Shown here: one piece after another, positions 55,226-63,630 of the stretch | Layout of the letters: the number at the start of each line of letters is the position of its first letter | Numbering within the stretch: position 1 is the stretch's first letter | From: Vulcanimicrobiota bacterium | GTDB lineage: Bacteria; Vulcanimicrobiota; Xenobia; Xenobiales; JADMJV01 | Length of the DNA stretch: 64,000 bases | Assembly (NCBI GenBank): GCA_019637395.1 | Contig: JAHBVR010000007.1 | Span: 248,001 to 312,000, forward strand | Direction of reading: 5' to 3' | The notes under the pieces: generated by a model | Database searches by the model: none | What the model was told of the DNA's origin: nothing | The model's input: only the letters and a program-made list of their open reading frames with translations | Position numbers and translations under genes: made by a program

Positions 55226-55705
55226 ATGACGAACGCCAATCTCCCCAGCCTTCATGGCTTGCCACTCAGACACAGCTATCGAGATAGCTCCGGACTGGAG
55301 GTCAGCGAGTACCGCAAGGGGCTGGCCGGCGGCTGGACCCGCTTACGGCCCGAGGGCTGCCAATCGGCCGTGGATCTCCGAGAACCTGACCTGGTGGAGT
55401 TTGAAGGTTTTAAGCGCGACGCGGTCCAACTCACCCTTCCCGGCAAGCCCGCCGTAAGCCTTCCCATTACCAGGGGACCCAATGGTTCCAGCGTCACTTT
55501 CGACGACGAAAACGGAAGAACACTGCGTATCTTGTTGGAGCCCGGCGGCTACTCGGGCCCGAAGCTCCAGACCCTGGTCCCCTTTAAAGAATCCTACTTC
55601 GGAATAAAGGAGCTTGCCGGGGAGATGAGAGAGCTGCCTCAGAAAATCTGGCAGACTCAGTCTGTGCCCCCGGATCCGGTCCCGCAATATTTAAGATTTC
55701 CTTGA
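55226..55705 (+). CDS. hypothetical protein coupled to the lethal-factor-like protease
   Basis: The 159-residue product has no recognised domain. It is mixed strand and turn, with several charged patches (SEYRKGLAGGWTRLRPEG) and a hydrophilic C-terminus ending PDPVPQYLRFP. No signal peptide or membrane span. Its stop overlaps the TTG start of the metalloprotease gene, so the two are probably translated together. A role as chaperone, inhibitor or substrate of the protease is possible but unsupported. Confidence 0.7.
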   Translation: MTNANLPSLHGLPLRHSYRDSSGLEVSEYRKGLAGGWTRLRPEGCQSAVDLREPDLVEFEGFKRDAVQLTLPGKPAVSLPITRGPNGSSVTFDDENGRTLRILLEPGGYSGPKLQTLVPFKESYFGIKELAGEMRELPQKIWQTQSVPPDPVPQYLRFP

Positions 55706-56793
55706 GGGTCAGCCCTCATGCTGAAAGCATGGAAATCTCTAGCCGCACGCTGGTGCAGTCGCGCCCGCTGAATTCGCCCGAGGCCGCCCTGGCCAGGGAA
55801 ATGATCGAGGCCAGCCGCCTGCCCGATGGTTACGAAGCTCAATTGCAGACGGACATGACTGCCTTTCCCAAGCGCTGGCTGGAGCGTTTTAAGGAGAACG
55901 ACGTCTCGGTGGCCGTCCTCAAGGACGACCAGACGCTGGCCGACACGCCTATCCTCCACGCGCTGGAAGAAGCTCAGATCGCCGAAATCGTAAGCCGGGG
56001 CAAACCGCTGGTGGAAAAAGCCGTGGAGGAGATCTTCGGCCCCCTGCGCGGACACCCCGACGAGGACTATCAGAAATACCAGGCGACCGGGATTCTCCAA
56101 GAAAAAATTCACGAGCTATCCAATCAGACCAACCTCGGTTTCACCGCCGAAGTCGGCCGGGAGGCTCTGGATCTGGGCTACCTGGGCGGAAGGATGGGCT
56201 TCGACCCGACCTACGATCCGGAGAGCTTTGAGCGCTGGAAGACCGCCTTCACCGATATAAACGAAAAGCTGGGCCAGGTTCGGGATGGGGTCTTCCAACC
56301 TCGAGACGGTATCTATATCGTTCCCTACCTGATGTATCGGGGCAAAACCGCGCGCGCCCTGAGTCTGCCCAGCTATCAACAGTTCAAAGGTCTGGATTTC
56401 CAGAACAATCTGGGCGCCAACTTTCCGGAAAATCGGCTGGTCATTTTACACGAAAGTGTCGTCCCCAATCCCAGTTCGCGGGCCGGCAAGCATCGCGTAG
56501 CCTTACATGAACTCGGTCACATGGTGGATTGGATCTGCAAGGAACTGCCCGAAACCAAAGATACTCATGAGCAAAAGGTCAACCAGCTCTATCGGCAGGG
56601 AATGCAGAGCAACTCGCTGATCACCGACCGGGCCCGCGACAGCGCCGGGGAAATGATGGCGGAAGCCGTGGAAGCCTACCTGACCGTTGAGGAGTCGGAC
56701 AACTTCTACAAACCCGAGAACCATCGAGAGAATTTGCAGAAGAGCTTCCCCGAGCTTTATAACTACGTGGATTACCTGATCAACCTGGCCTGA
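55702..56793 (+). CDS. ATLF-like (anthrax lethal factor-type) zinc metalloprotease
   Basis: The 363-residue protein holds a zinc-protease core: VALHELGHMVDW (HExxH near residue 273), then a helix with AGEMMAEAVEAYLTV providing a third Glu, and a later YNYVDY Tyr. This arrangement resembles the ATLF/M34 peptidase domain of anthrax lethal factor. The N-terminal two-thirds show no known domain and no export signal, so it may be cytosolic or delivered by an unusual route. TTG start at 55702 overlaps the previous stop; ATG 55729 is an alternative. Confidence 0.75.
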   Translation: MRVSPHAESMEISSRTLVQSRPLNSPEAALAREMIEASRLPDGYEAQLQTDMTAFPKRWLERFKENDVSVAVLKDDQTLADTPILHALEEAQIAEIVSRGKPLVEKAVEEIFGPLRGHPDEDYQKYQATGILQEKIHELSNQTNLGFTAEVGREALDLGYLGGRMGFDPTYDPESFERWKTAFTDINEKLGQVRDGVFQPRDGIYIVPYLMYRGKTARALSLPSYQQFKGLDFQNNLGANFPENRLVILHESVVPNPSSRAGKHRVALHELGHMVDWICKELPETKDTHEQKVNQLYRQGMQSNSLITDRARDSAGEMMAEAVEAYLTVEESDNFYKPENHRENLQKSFPELYNYVDYLINLA

Positions 56794-56850
56794 AGGAATG
56801 GGCTTTGGCGGTAAGGAATCCCGGGCCACTTAAACCCGACGGAGTCACCA

Positions 56851-57615
56851 GTGAGCCAAGCCGTTTCCGACAAAAGCGCCGCCCAGGATGGGGACAGCGC
56901 ACCCAAACTGCCCTATCGCCGGGTGCTGCTGAAGCTTTCCGGGGAAGTCTTTGCCGGCAGCGCCGGCTTCGGCATTGATCCCGGCATCGTGGTCAAGTTC
57001 GCGGAAGAACTCAAGGAGATCCGAGCCCTGGGGGTGCAGGTGGCGGTCGTGGTGGGCGGCGGCAACATCTGGCGCGGCCGGATGGCTCCCAAGATGGAGC
57101 GGGCCAACGCCGACTACATGGGCATGATCGCCACCGTCATCAACGGCCTGGCCCTGCAGGACGCCCTGGAGAAGCTGGGGGCCACTACTCGCGTGCTGAC
57201 GGCCATCGAGATGAAGGAAGTGGCCGAGCCCTTCATTCGCCGCCGGGCCCAACGCCACTTGGAGAAAGGCCGTATCGTCATCTTCGCGGGAGGCACCGGC
57301 AGCCCCTATTTTACGACCGATACTTGCGCCGCTCTGCGCGGGCTGGAAATCGGTGCCGAAGTCATCCTCAAAGGCACCAAAGTGGACGGGGTCTACGACA
57401 AAGATCCGGTCAAGTTCCCCGACGCCAAAAAATTCACCAAGTTGCCTTACATCGACGTGCTCCAGCAGGGCCTGCAGGTCATGGACGCCACCGCCATCTC
57501 GCTGTGCATGGACAACCGCCTGCCCATCGCGGTCTTCGATATCACCGAGCACGGCAACATCAAACGTATGATTTTAGGTGAAGAAATAGGAACGATCGTC
57601 AAGGAGGAAGCATAA
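56851..57615 (+). CDS. pyrH: UMP kinase
   Basis: The 254-residue uridylate kinase makes UDP from UMP for pyrimidine metabolism. It shows [13 protein letters not shown] near residue 24, [11 protein letters not shown], the uridylate-binding region around [20 protein letters not shown], and [18 protein letters not shown], followed by [12 protein letters not shown], all typical of bacterial PyrH. A 20-residue N-terminal extension is slightly long. A GGAG lies 7 bases before the GTG start. It opens the frr-uppS-cdsA-dxr operon. Confidence 0.97.
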   Translation: MSQAVSDKSAAQDGDSAPKLPYRRVLLKLSGEVFAGSAGFGIDPGIVVKFAEELKEIRALGVQVAVVVGGGNIWRGRMAPKMERANADYMGMIATVINGLALQDALEKLGATTRVLTAIEMKEVAEPFIRRRAQRHLEKGRIVIFAGGTGSPYFTTDTCAALRGLEIGAEVILKGTKVDGVYDKDPVKFPDAKKFTKLPYIDVLQQGLQVMDATAISLCMDNRLPIAVFDITEHGNIKRMILGEEIGTIVKEEA

Positions 57616-57618
57616 CCG

Positions 57619-58170
57619 ATGCTCGAGGAGAGTTTTTTCAAAGAAACCGAAGAGAAGATGAAGAAAAGCGTGGAGTCGATGCTGCGTGACTTCACCAATG
57701 TCCGCACCGGCCGAGCCACCCCGGGCATGATCGAAAAGATCCCGGTGGAAGCCTACGGATCGGAAATGCCCCTCAACGGCATGGCCAACATCTCCGTGCC
57801 CGAAGCCCGCACCCTGGTGGTGCAGCCCTTCGACCGCACGCAAATCGCGGCTATCGAGCGCGCCATTCACAAATCCGACCTGGGCGTGACCCCCCAGAAC
57901 GACGGACAGGTGATCCGACTCATCTTTCCCCCGCTGACCAAAGACCGCCGCAAAGACCTGGCCAAGGGGGTACACAAGCGCTCGGAAGAAGCCAAAATCA
58001 CCCTGCGCACCGTGCGCCGCGACGCTCTGGAAAAGCTGAAAAGCTTCAAGGACGTGCGCGAGGACGACCTGAAGAAGGCCCAGGACCGCCTGCAGAAGCT
58101 GACCGACAAAGTCACCGCCGAAATCGTTTCCCACACCGACTCCAAGGAAAAGGAAATCATGGAAATCTGA
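57619..58170 (+). CDS. frr: ribosome recycling factor
   Basis: The 183-residue factor splits post-termination ribosomes with EF-G. The three-helix-bundle pattern is clear: MKKSVESMLRDFTNVRTGRA (about residues 13-32) and LVVQPFDRTQIAAIERAI, with KDRRKDLAKGVHKRSEEAK in the second helix. The family length is 185. The gene starts 3 bp after pyrH. Its stop overlaps the ATG of a small gene (TGATG). Confidence 0.98.
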   Translation: MLEESFFKETEEKMKKSVESMLRDFTNVRTGRATPGMIEKIPVEAYGSEMPLNGMANISVPEARTLVVQPFDRTQIAAIERAIHKSDLGVTPQNDGQVIRLIFPPLTKDRRKDLAKGVHKRSEEAKITLRTVRRDALEKLKSFKDVREDDLKKAQDRLQKLTDKVTAEIVSHTDSKEKEIMEI

Positions 58171-58427
58171 TGAGCGCGGGGGTCCCAGGGGGAGTCGCAG
58201 ACCCCCTTGGAACAGTCGGCCGGGGAGAGGAATGGCTCGGCTTGGAGTTTGGGGAGGCCTTGGCGAAAGCCAGGCCTTTTCGCGTTTTGCTGACCCGGCC
58301 GCCCTATCGGTGCCTGGGCAAAGGTCGATTGTTGGTGGTTGGCCAACGCCAGGAAAGCAAAGGACTGACTTTGCTGCTAACCTATACGGAGTTCGAACGC
58401 CTTCCAAAGGAAACCTCAAGCTCTTGA
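58170..58427 (+). CDS. PASTA-like small protein between frr and uppS
   Basis: The 85-residue product begins one base inside the frr stop and ends in a TTGA overlap with uppS, so it is a genuine member of the operon. The C-terminal part (LEFGEALAKARPFRVLLTRP, then GKGRLLVVGQRQESKGLTLL) has the helix-strand pattern of a single PASTA-like repeat. Similar small genes occur at this position in some Firmicutes, from memory only. The first 12 residues derive from a G-rich hairpin sequence. Function unknown. Confidence 0.7.
   Translation: MSAGVPGGVADPLGTVGRGEEWLGLEFGEALAKARPFRVLLTRPPYRCLGKGRLLVVGQRQESKGLTLLLTYTEFERLPKETSSS
58178..58210. repeat. G-rich hairpin at the start of the small operon gene
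   Basis: GGGGGTC (58178-58184) pairs perfectly with GACCCCC (58200-58206); an alternative pairing uses CCAGGGGG (58185-58192) with CCCCCTTGG (58202-58210). The element shares GTCCCAGGGGG with 40968-40978. It is translated in frame as the N-terminus of the small PASTA-like gene. Confidence 0.5.
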
Positions 58428-59146
58428 CCGAGAGGGAACTGCTCAGCCAACTGGATCTGACCCGCCTGCCCAAGCACCTGGCCGTCATCATGGACGGCAA
58501 CCGGCGCTGGGCCCAGGAGCGCCATCTGCCGGCCGTCTTTGGTCACCGGGCCGGAGTCAAGGCCTTTCGGCTGGTCATGGAAACCTGTCGCGAATTTGGC
58601 ATCCCCTGCTTGACCGCCTATGCCTTCTCGGTGGAGAACTGGCGCCGCTCGGAGACGGAAGTGCGCGTGCTCATGCAGCTTTTTGAGCAGTACACACGGG
58701 CCGAGCGGGACAAGATGGTGCGCACCGGCATCTGTTTTCGCACGGTGGGCCGTTTCGAAGAATTGCCCGAGTCGGTGCGCGCCGAGTTCAGCAAAACGAT
58801 CGAAGCCACCGCCCATAACCGGGCCATGACTTTGAACCTGGCCGTCAACTACGGAGGCCGCGACGAAATCGTGCGGGCCGCCCAGAAGTTGCTGCGCCAG
58901 GGCTATGATCCGGACCGGTTGAATGAAGCCTCCTTCGGGGAAGCCCTGGACACCGGGGGTCAGCCCGACCCCGACCTTATGATTCGCACCAGCGGGGAAG
59001 TGCGCATCAGCAATTTTCTGCTCTGGCAGACGGCCTACAGCGAACTGGTTTTCACCCCCTTGTTGTGGCCGCAGATCTCTCGGCAAGTGCTGCTGGAGTC
59101 ATTCCTCGAATTCCAGAAGCGCAATCGCAGGTATGGAGGTGGCTGA
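58424..59146 (+). CDS. uppS: undecaprenyl/polyprenyl diphosphate synthase
   Basis: The 240-residue cis-prenyltransferase makes the C55 lipid carrier for cell-wall synthesis. It has HLAVIMDGNRRWAQ (about residues 20-33, catalytic Asp), GHRAGVKAFRLVMETCREFG, the CLTAYAFSVENWRRS segment, and LMIRTSGEVRISNFLLWQ near the C-terminus. The TTG at 58424 is preferred over the longer start at 58232 because it forms a TTGA overlap with the small gene and matches the family length. Confidence 0.95.
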   Translation: MTERELLSQLDLTRLPKHLAVIMDGNRRWAQERHLPAVFGHRAGVKAFRLVMETCREFGIPCLTAYAFSVENWRRSETEVRVLMQLFEQYTRAERDKMVRTGICFRTVGRFEELPESVRAEFSKTIEATAHNRAMTLNLAVNYGGRDEIVRAAQKLLRQGYDPDRLNEASFGEALDTGGQPDPDLMIRTSGEVRISNFLLWQTAYSELVFTPLLWPQISRQVLLESFLEFQKRNRRYGGG

Positions 59147-59147
59147 T

Positions 59148-59960
59148 ATGGCCGCATCAGGACGCTGGTCCAATCTGGGCCAGCGCATCAACACGGCGGT
59201 CATCCTGGCAGCCGTCTCGCTTTTTTTGATCTGGTGGGGCAACACGCCCTTCCTGCTTGAGATCGCGGTGTTTGCGCTGGCCGGTAGCTGCGAGGCCTTT
59301 GATATGGTCGAACGCAAGAAGCTGCGCCCGATGCGCCGCACCGGCACCCTCTGCACCTTGCTCATGTTGATTGGAGCCTGGTTGGGCGGATTGGCCGGAC
59401 TGGCCCACGCCACTCTGATTTCAGTGTTGATGCTGTTGGTGGTGGCCACCTTGCGCAGCACCCGGCGCGTTTCCATGATTTTGGACGCGGCCTGCACCGT
59501 CTTGTGCGTGATGTACGTGGGCTGGCTTTTCTCCTTTATGATTTTGCTGCGCTCGTTACCCTCGGGCGCGGGCCTGGTCACCTTGCTCATCGGCCTGATC
59601 ACCATGACCGACACGGGCGCCTATTTTATCGGACGCGCCTTCGGCCGCCACAAACTGTGCCCGGCCTTGAGCCCGAAAAAGACCATCGAAGGCAGCCTGG
59701 GCGGCCTGCTGCTCTCGGCCTGGCTGGGTTATAAACTGTGCCCGATGTTCGGTCTGCCGCCTCTGCACGGCTTGACGCTGGCCGCTGGCGTTTCCTTGTT
59801 CGGGCAACTGGGCGATATATGGGAATCCGCCTTGAAGCGCGAGGTCAACCTCAAGGACGCCGGCGAACTGCTGGGCGGCCACGGCGGGGTGCTCGACCGC
59901 TTTGACTCGATGGCCTTTGCCGGCCCATTTTTCTATCTTTATTGGACGTACTTCGTATGA
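59148..59960 (+). CDS. cdsA: phosphatidate cytidylyltransferase
   Basis: The 270-residue membrane enzyme makes CDP-diacylglycerol for phospholipids. About seven hydrophobic spans precede the diagnostic C-terminal stretch: DTGAYFIGRAFGRHKLCPALSPKKTIEGSLGG and KDAGELLGGHGGVLDRFDSM, which is the CDS signature. GGAGG lies 8 bases before ATG 59148, favouring it over 59133. Its stop overlaps dxr (ATGA). Confidence 0.96.
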   Translation: MAASGRWSNLGQRINTAVILAAVSLFLIWWGNTPFLLEIAVFALAGSCEAFDMVERKKLRPMRRTGTLCTLLMLIGAWLGGLAGLAHATLISVLMLLVVATLRSTRRVSMILDAACTVLCVMYVGWLFSFMILLRSLPSGAGLVTLLIGLITMTDTGAYFIGRAFGRHKLCPALSPKKTIEGSLGGLLLSAWLGYKLCPMFGLPPLHGLTLAAGVSLFGQLGDIWESALKREVNLKDAGELLGGHGGVLDRFDSMAFAGPFFYLYWTYFV

Positions 59961-61105
59961 AAAAAATCTCTCTCATCGGATCCACCGGCTCCATCGGAAC
60001 GCAAACCCTGGAAGTGGTGGCGGCCCACCCGGACAAGTTCGAAGTCAAAGCGCTGGCCGCCCGCCAGTCGCTCGACCTGCTGGTCGAGCAGGCTCAGAAG
60101 TTCCGACCCGAACTGGTAGCCATCCTGGACGAGTCGTTGCTGCCTCAGCTCGAGCAGCGCCTGGCCGGGACCGGCATCGAGAGCCTGGGCGGCATGGCCG
60201 GAGTCATCGAAGCCGCTCGCATTTCCAGCGCCAACTGGCTGGTCTCCGCACTGGTGGGAATGGCCGGTCTGCAACCCAGCTTGGCCGCCTTGCAATCAGG
60301 CAAAGATATCGCTCTGGCCAACAAAGAAACGCTGGTGGTGGCCGGCCAGCTCATGATGGAGGAAGCGCGCCAGCGTGAACTCCAGGTTCTTCCGATCGAT
60401 TCGGAGCACTCGGCGCTTTTCCAGTGTTTTCAGGGCCAGCCCATGGAACGGGTGGAACGCATTATCATCACCGCCTCCGGTGGCCCTTTCCGCCAGCTGC
60501 CCAAGGATGAGCTGCCCCGGCTCACCTCGGCTCAAGCTTTGAAGCACCCCACCTGGAATATGGGAGCCAAAATCACCATCGACTCGGCCAGCCTGATGAA
60601 CAAAGGCTTTGAGGTGCTGGAGGCCCATCACCTGTTCGGCCTGTCGCTGGAACAGGTAGACGTGTGGGTGCACCCCCAAAGCATCGTGCACAGCCTGGTG
60701 GAATTTGTGGACGGCTCGGTGCTGGCCCAGTTGGGTCCGCCCGACATGCGCACGCCCATCAGCTACGCTCTCAGCTATCCGGACCGCTGGCCGCCCATCT
60801 GGTCGCGCCTGGAACTCAAGCATATGCGGGAACTCACCTTCGAGGAGCCCCGCTGGGACGATTTCCCCTGCCTCAAGCTGGCCTTTGAATGTGGCAAAAA
60901 GGGCGGCAGTTGGTGCGCGGTGCTCAACGCCGCCAATGAAGTGGCCGTGGAGCAGTTCCTGCACAACCGGATCCTCTTTGGAGATCTGGCTCGCATCATT
61001 GAATCCACGCTGGAGGCTCATCAACCCCTGGCCAAACCGACTCTCGATCAGTTGATCGAAGTGGATGCCTGGGCGCGTGAATTCGCCTTGACCCAAGCCA
61101 AGTGA
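59957..61105 (+). CDS. dxr: 1-deoxy-D-xylulose 5-phosphate reductoisomerase
   Basis: The 382-residue enzyme is the committed step of the MEP isoprenoid pathway, converting DXP to MEP. The NADPH loop LIGSTGSIGTQTLEVV is at residues 5-20. ANKETLVVAGQL, the DSEHSALFQCF metal-site segment, SGGPFR, HPTWNMGAKITIDSASLMNKG and PDMRTPISYAL are all present. ATG 59957 overlaps the cdsA stop. Expected cofactor and substrate residues are intact. Confidence 0.98.
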   Translation: MKKISLIGSTGSIGTQTLEVVAAHPDKFEVKALAARQSLDLLVEQAQKFRPELVAILDESLLPQLEQRLAGTGIESLGGMAGVIEAARISSANWLVSALVGMAGLQPSLAALQSGKDIALANKETLVVAGQLMMEEARQRELQVLPIDSEHSALFQCFQGQPMERVERIIITASGGPFRQLPKDELPRLTSAQALKHPTWNMGAKITIDSASLMNKGFEVLEAHHLFGLSLEQVDVWVHPQSIVHSLVEFVDGSVLAQLGPPDMRTPISYALSYPDRWPPIWSRLELKHMRELTFEEPRWDDFPCLKLAFECGKKGGSWCAVLNAANEVAVEQFLHNRILFGDLARIIESTLEAHQPLAKPTLDQLIEVDAWAREFALTQAK

Positions 61106-61280
61106 CCCCCGGCGCAAATTCCATCACGAATTTGGACACCCCGGCATCCCGCCTGGCGGCGTCGCAACTCCTCAATGTATAACCCGATACACCTCTGTCG
61201 TAAGGAGCAACGAGTTGCTCCAACTCCTTGCCAGGCGGGCCCCGGAGCGCCCAAATTGCGCAACGGAATTACGCCGGGGG
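61106..61280. repeat. large imperfect inverted repeat between dxr and rseP
   Basis: The left arm (61106-61157) and right arm (61230-61280) of about 51 bases are nearly reverse complements. Shared blocks include CCCCCGGCG, AATTCC, AATTTGG, CCGG and CCCGCCTGGC. The loop contains a perfect 18-bp palindrome, GGAGCAACGAGTTGCTCC (61204-61221). No transposase is present. It may be a miniature inverted-repeat element or a structured leader RNA of rseP. Confidence 0.75.
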
Positions 61281-61324
61281 CCACCAAGGCAGGGACTTTA
61301 GGGTAAGCAGTCAACCCTAAGAGA

Positions 61325-63073
61325 ATGTCCATCGTAGTCGGCCTTCTTGCCGCCCTTCTCTCCTTCGGGTTCATCGTTTTCATCCATGAAATGGGGCACT
61401 TCTTGGCGGCGCGCTGGGCGGGCATCCGCACTCCTCAGTTTGCCATCGGCTTTGGTCCCAAGCTGTTTTCCTTCGACTGGCGAGCGACGGAATTCAGTTT
61501 GCGCCTTCTGCCCGTGGGTGGCTATGTGCTGATGGTGGGGGAAGATCCCCAGATGGACGGAGTCGAAGGATGGCGCGAGCAGTTTGCCGCCGCCACGGGC
61601 CCGGTCAACCTCCCCACCACTCCGGCGGCGGTGTTGGCCAGTCTGCAGAGCCAGGACCCTCAGGTCGTCGCTTTCCTGCGTTCACTACCGCAGGAAAAGC
61701 TCTACCACGAGCTGGGTGACCTGGAAGGCAACTTCAACTCGAAGTCCACCTGGCAAAAAACCGTGGTCATCATGGGTGGCGTCTTCATGAACTACATGTT
61801 CGCCGTTTTGCTCTTGTTGGGCCTGGGAATGACCAAGGGCCTGTGCAGCGGTCAGCCGGAACATTTGGCGCGGGCCAAGGTGGTCATGCCCGACACCCCG
61901 GCCCAACGGGCGGGACTCAAAGCCGACGAAAACATGCTGATGGTGGACGGAGTCAGCGTCGTCAGCGGAACCGACTTCGTCCACCAGATGTCGGGCAAAG
62001 TTGGACAGCTGGTGCGGGTCACGGTGGAAGACAAGAAGGGCCAGCGCCGAGACCTGCAGATGGCTCCCGACCTGATGCTGGCCAATCAATTCGTCTTCGC
62101 CCAGGGCAAAGGAATCGAACTCACCAAACTACGGGACGAAACAGCCCCTCCGAAGGGCATCAAACTACCCTATCAGGTGAGTAGCGTGAACGGCAAGAGC
62201 CTCACGGAACTCACCGAACTGCGAGCCTGGGCGCTGAACTCCAAAGAACTAACCCTGGATGGTCCGCAGGGAGTTTGGAAGATTGATGCCGGCAAAGCCC
62301 GCACCTTTGGGCCCCGAGCCATTGTTGGCATTGAACTGGCCGGGGTAACCTCTTTCCGCTTTGAATCCAAGGCGACCGCCCTGGTGCTCGAGGTCCGGCC
62401 GGGCAGTCAGGCGGCCCGGGCGGGAGTCCAGGCGGGAGACCAGTTGTTCTACTTGCAGGGAGTGCTGGTTGCTTCCGGTCAGACTCAATTGGAAGAGTGC
62501 CTGCGCAGTCTCTCTCAACGCCAGGCCGCGCCCAATGAGTCCTTCCAGCTCGAAGTGGAGCGCGACGGCAAACTCAAGGAACTCTTCATGGAAGAGATTC
62601 CTCAACCCACCGCCGAGGCCTGGGGCGTCAAGTTGGAGCCGATTACTCCACGGGTGGTGGTGCGCGCCACGGCCACCACCATGTTCAACATCATGTCCGT
62701 GCCCTACCAGCTCTTCAAGAACCTGGTCGACAATGCGCGGGCCACCATGAAAGAACTCAAGGAAACCAGCACCGGCCCCATCGGTATCATGCAGACCATC
62801 TTTGAAGTCAGTCACACGGGTCTGGCCGAACTGCTCTTCCTGGTGGCGCTGCTCAACGCCTTTATCGCCACCTTCAATCTGTTGCCTTTCCCGGCCCTGG
62901 ACGGCAGCCGCATCCTCTTTATCTGGCTGGGGGCTCTGCGCGGCCGTGCCATCGATCCGGAAAAGGAAGCCCGTATTCATTTCGTAGGGATCTTGCTTTT
63001 GCTCAGCGTCGTCTTCCTGGTCAGCATCGGCGATGTTCAACGCCTGATCGCCGGCAATCATCTGATGAAATGA
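61325..63073 (+). CDS. rseP: site-2 protease RseP
   Basis: The 582-residue membrane metalloprotease performs intramembrane cleavage, for example of anti-sigma factors. Zinc ligands are HEMGH (about residues 22-26) in the first span and NLLPFPALDGSRI near residue 523. PDZ-like regions lie in the periplasmic part, with HPDTPAQRAGLKADENML-like and PGSQAARAGVQAGDQLF turns. It is longer than the usual 350-450 residues, with an inserted loop of about 50 residues after the first motif (DPQMDGVEGWREQFAAATGP). A TTAGGGT/ACCCTAA hairpin lies just before ATG. Confidence 0.94.
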   Translation: MSIVVGLLAALLSFGFIVFIHEMGHFLAARWAGIRTPQFAIGFGPKLFSFDWRATEFSLRLLPVGGYVLMVGEDPQMDGVEGWREQFAAATGPVNLPTTPAAVLASLQSQDPQVVAFLRSLPQEKLYHELGDLEGNFNSKSTWQKTVVIMGGVFMNYMFAVLLLLGLGMTKGLCSGQPEHLARAKVVMPDTPAQRAGLKADENMLMVDGVSVVSGTDFVHQMSGKVGQLVRVTVEDKKGQRRDLQMAPDLMLANQFVFAQGKGIELTKLRDETAPPKGIKLPYQVSSVNGKSLTELTELRAWALNSKELTLDGPQGVWKIDAGKARTFGPRAIVGIELAGVTSFRFESKATALVLEVRPGSQAARAGVQAGDQLFYLQGVLVASGQTQLEECLRSLSQRQAAPNESFQLEVERDGKLKELFMEEIPQPTAEAWGVKLEPITPRVVVRATATTMFNIMSVPYQLFKNLVDNARATMKELKETSTGPIGIMQTIFEVSHTGLAELLFLVALLNAFIATFNLLPFPALDGSRILFIWLGALRGRAIDPEKEARIHFVGILLLLSVVFLVSIGDVQRLIAGNHLMK

Positions 63074-63630
63074 TTCTGGAAGTCTCCAGCCTGCGCAAGA
63101 GCGGCGAGGTGCTGGCGCAGGCGCTGCAGAGCTGGCGCGAGGGGCGGAAGCTGGCCTTGCCCACCGAATGCGGCTACTTTCTGCTAGGCGACCCGGAGGT
63201 TGAAGTCTGGTTGAGCGCTAAAGCGCCGGCGCTCCCCGAATTGCAGCCCCTGTTTGAAACCTTTTGGCCCGGACCGTTACGGCTGCGGTTACGCGATGGA
63301 CAGCTCAAGCGCAGCTGGCAGATCCCGGCCCATCCGCTGGCTCAGGCTTTTCTGAAACTGGCCGGCCAACCGCTGGCGGCTCGGGCGGGACTTCCTGAGG
63401 AAGCCGACCTGCAATTGCGCTGGAAAGCTCCGCCGCTGGAGCTGGCCTGGAGTGAAGTCGACTGCGCTTGCACTCCCTGGCGCTGGTTGCGCAACGGCCT
63501 GGTGGAGCGCCGGGAATTCGAATGGGTGGCCGGCCGGCCCACCATCCTGTCGGGGGCTGCTCTGCCCCGGTTGGAGCACGCGCCCGCCCCGGCCTATCGC
63601 GAAAAACAGAATTACCGCGTGGAGCTCTAA
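63070..63630 (+). CDS. degenerate YrdC/Sua5-like protein
   Basis: The 186-residue protein resembles the threonylcarbamoyl-AMP synthase fold: LQSWREGRKLALPTECGYFL (about residues 19-38) recalls the family G-x-PT-x-T-x-YGL strand-loop, then FETFWPGPLRLRLR and IPAHPLAQAFLKLAGQPLAA match the FWPGPLT and C-terminal motifs. Substitutions at family positions suggest lost or changed activity. It overlaps rseP (ATGA). True TsaC function should be elsewhere in the genome. Confidence 0.65.
   Translation: MILEVSSLRKSGEVLAQALQSWREGRKLALPTECGYFLLGDPEVEVWLSAKAPALPELQPLFETFWPGPLRLRLRDGQLKRSWQIPAHPLAQAFLKLAGQPLAARAGLPEEADLQLRWKAPPLELAWSEVDCACTPWRWLRNGLVERREFEWVAGRPTILSGAALPRLEHAPAPAYREKQNYRVEL

Noticed and set aside
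58232-58423. Longer uppS starting at ATG 58232
   Set aside because: The extra 64 residues have no family similarity and overlap a plausible small coding gene in another frame.
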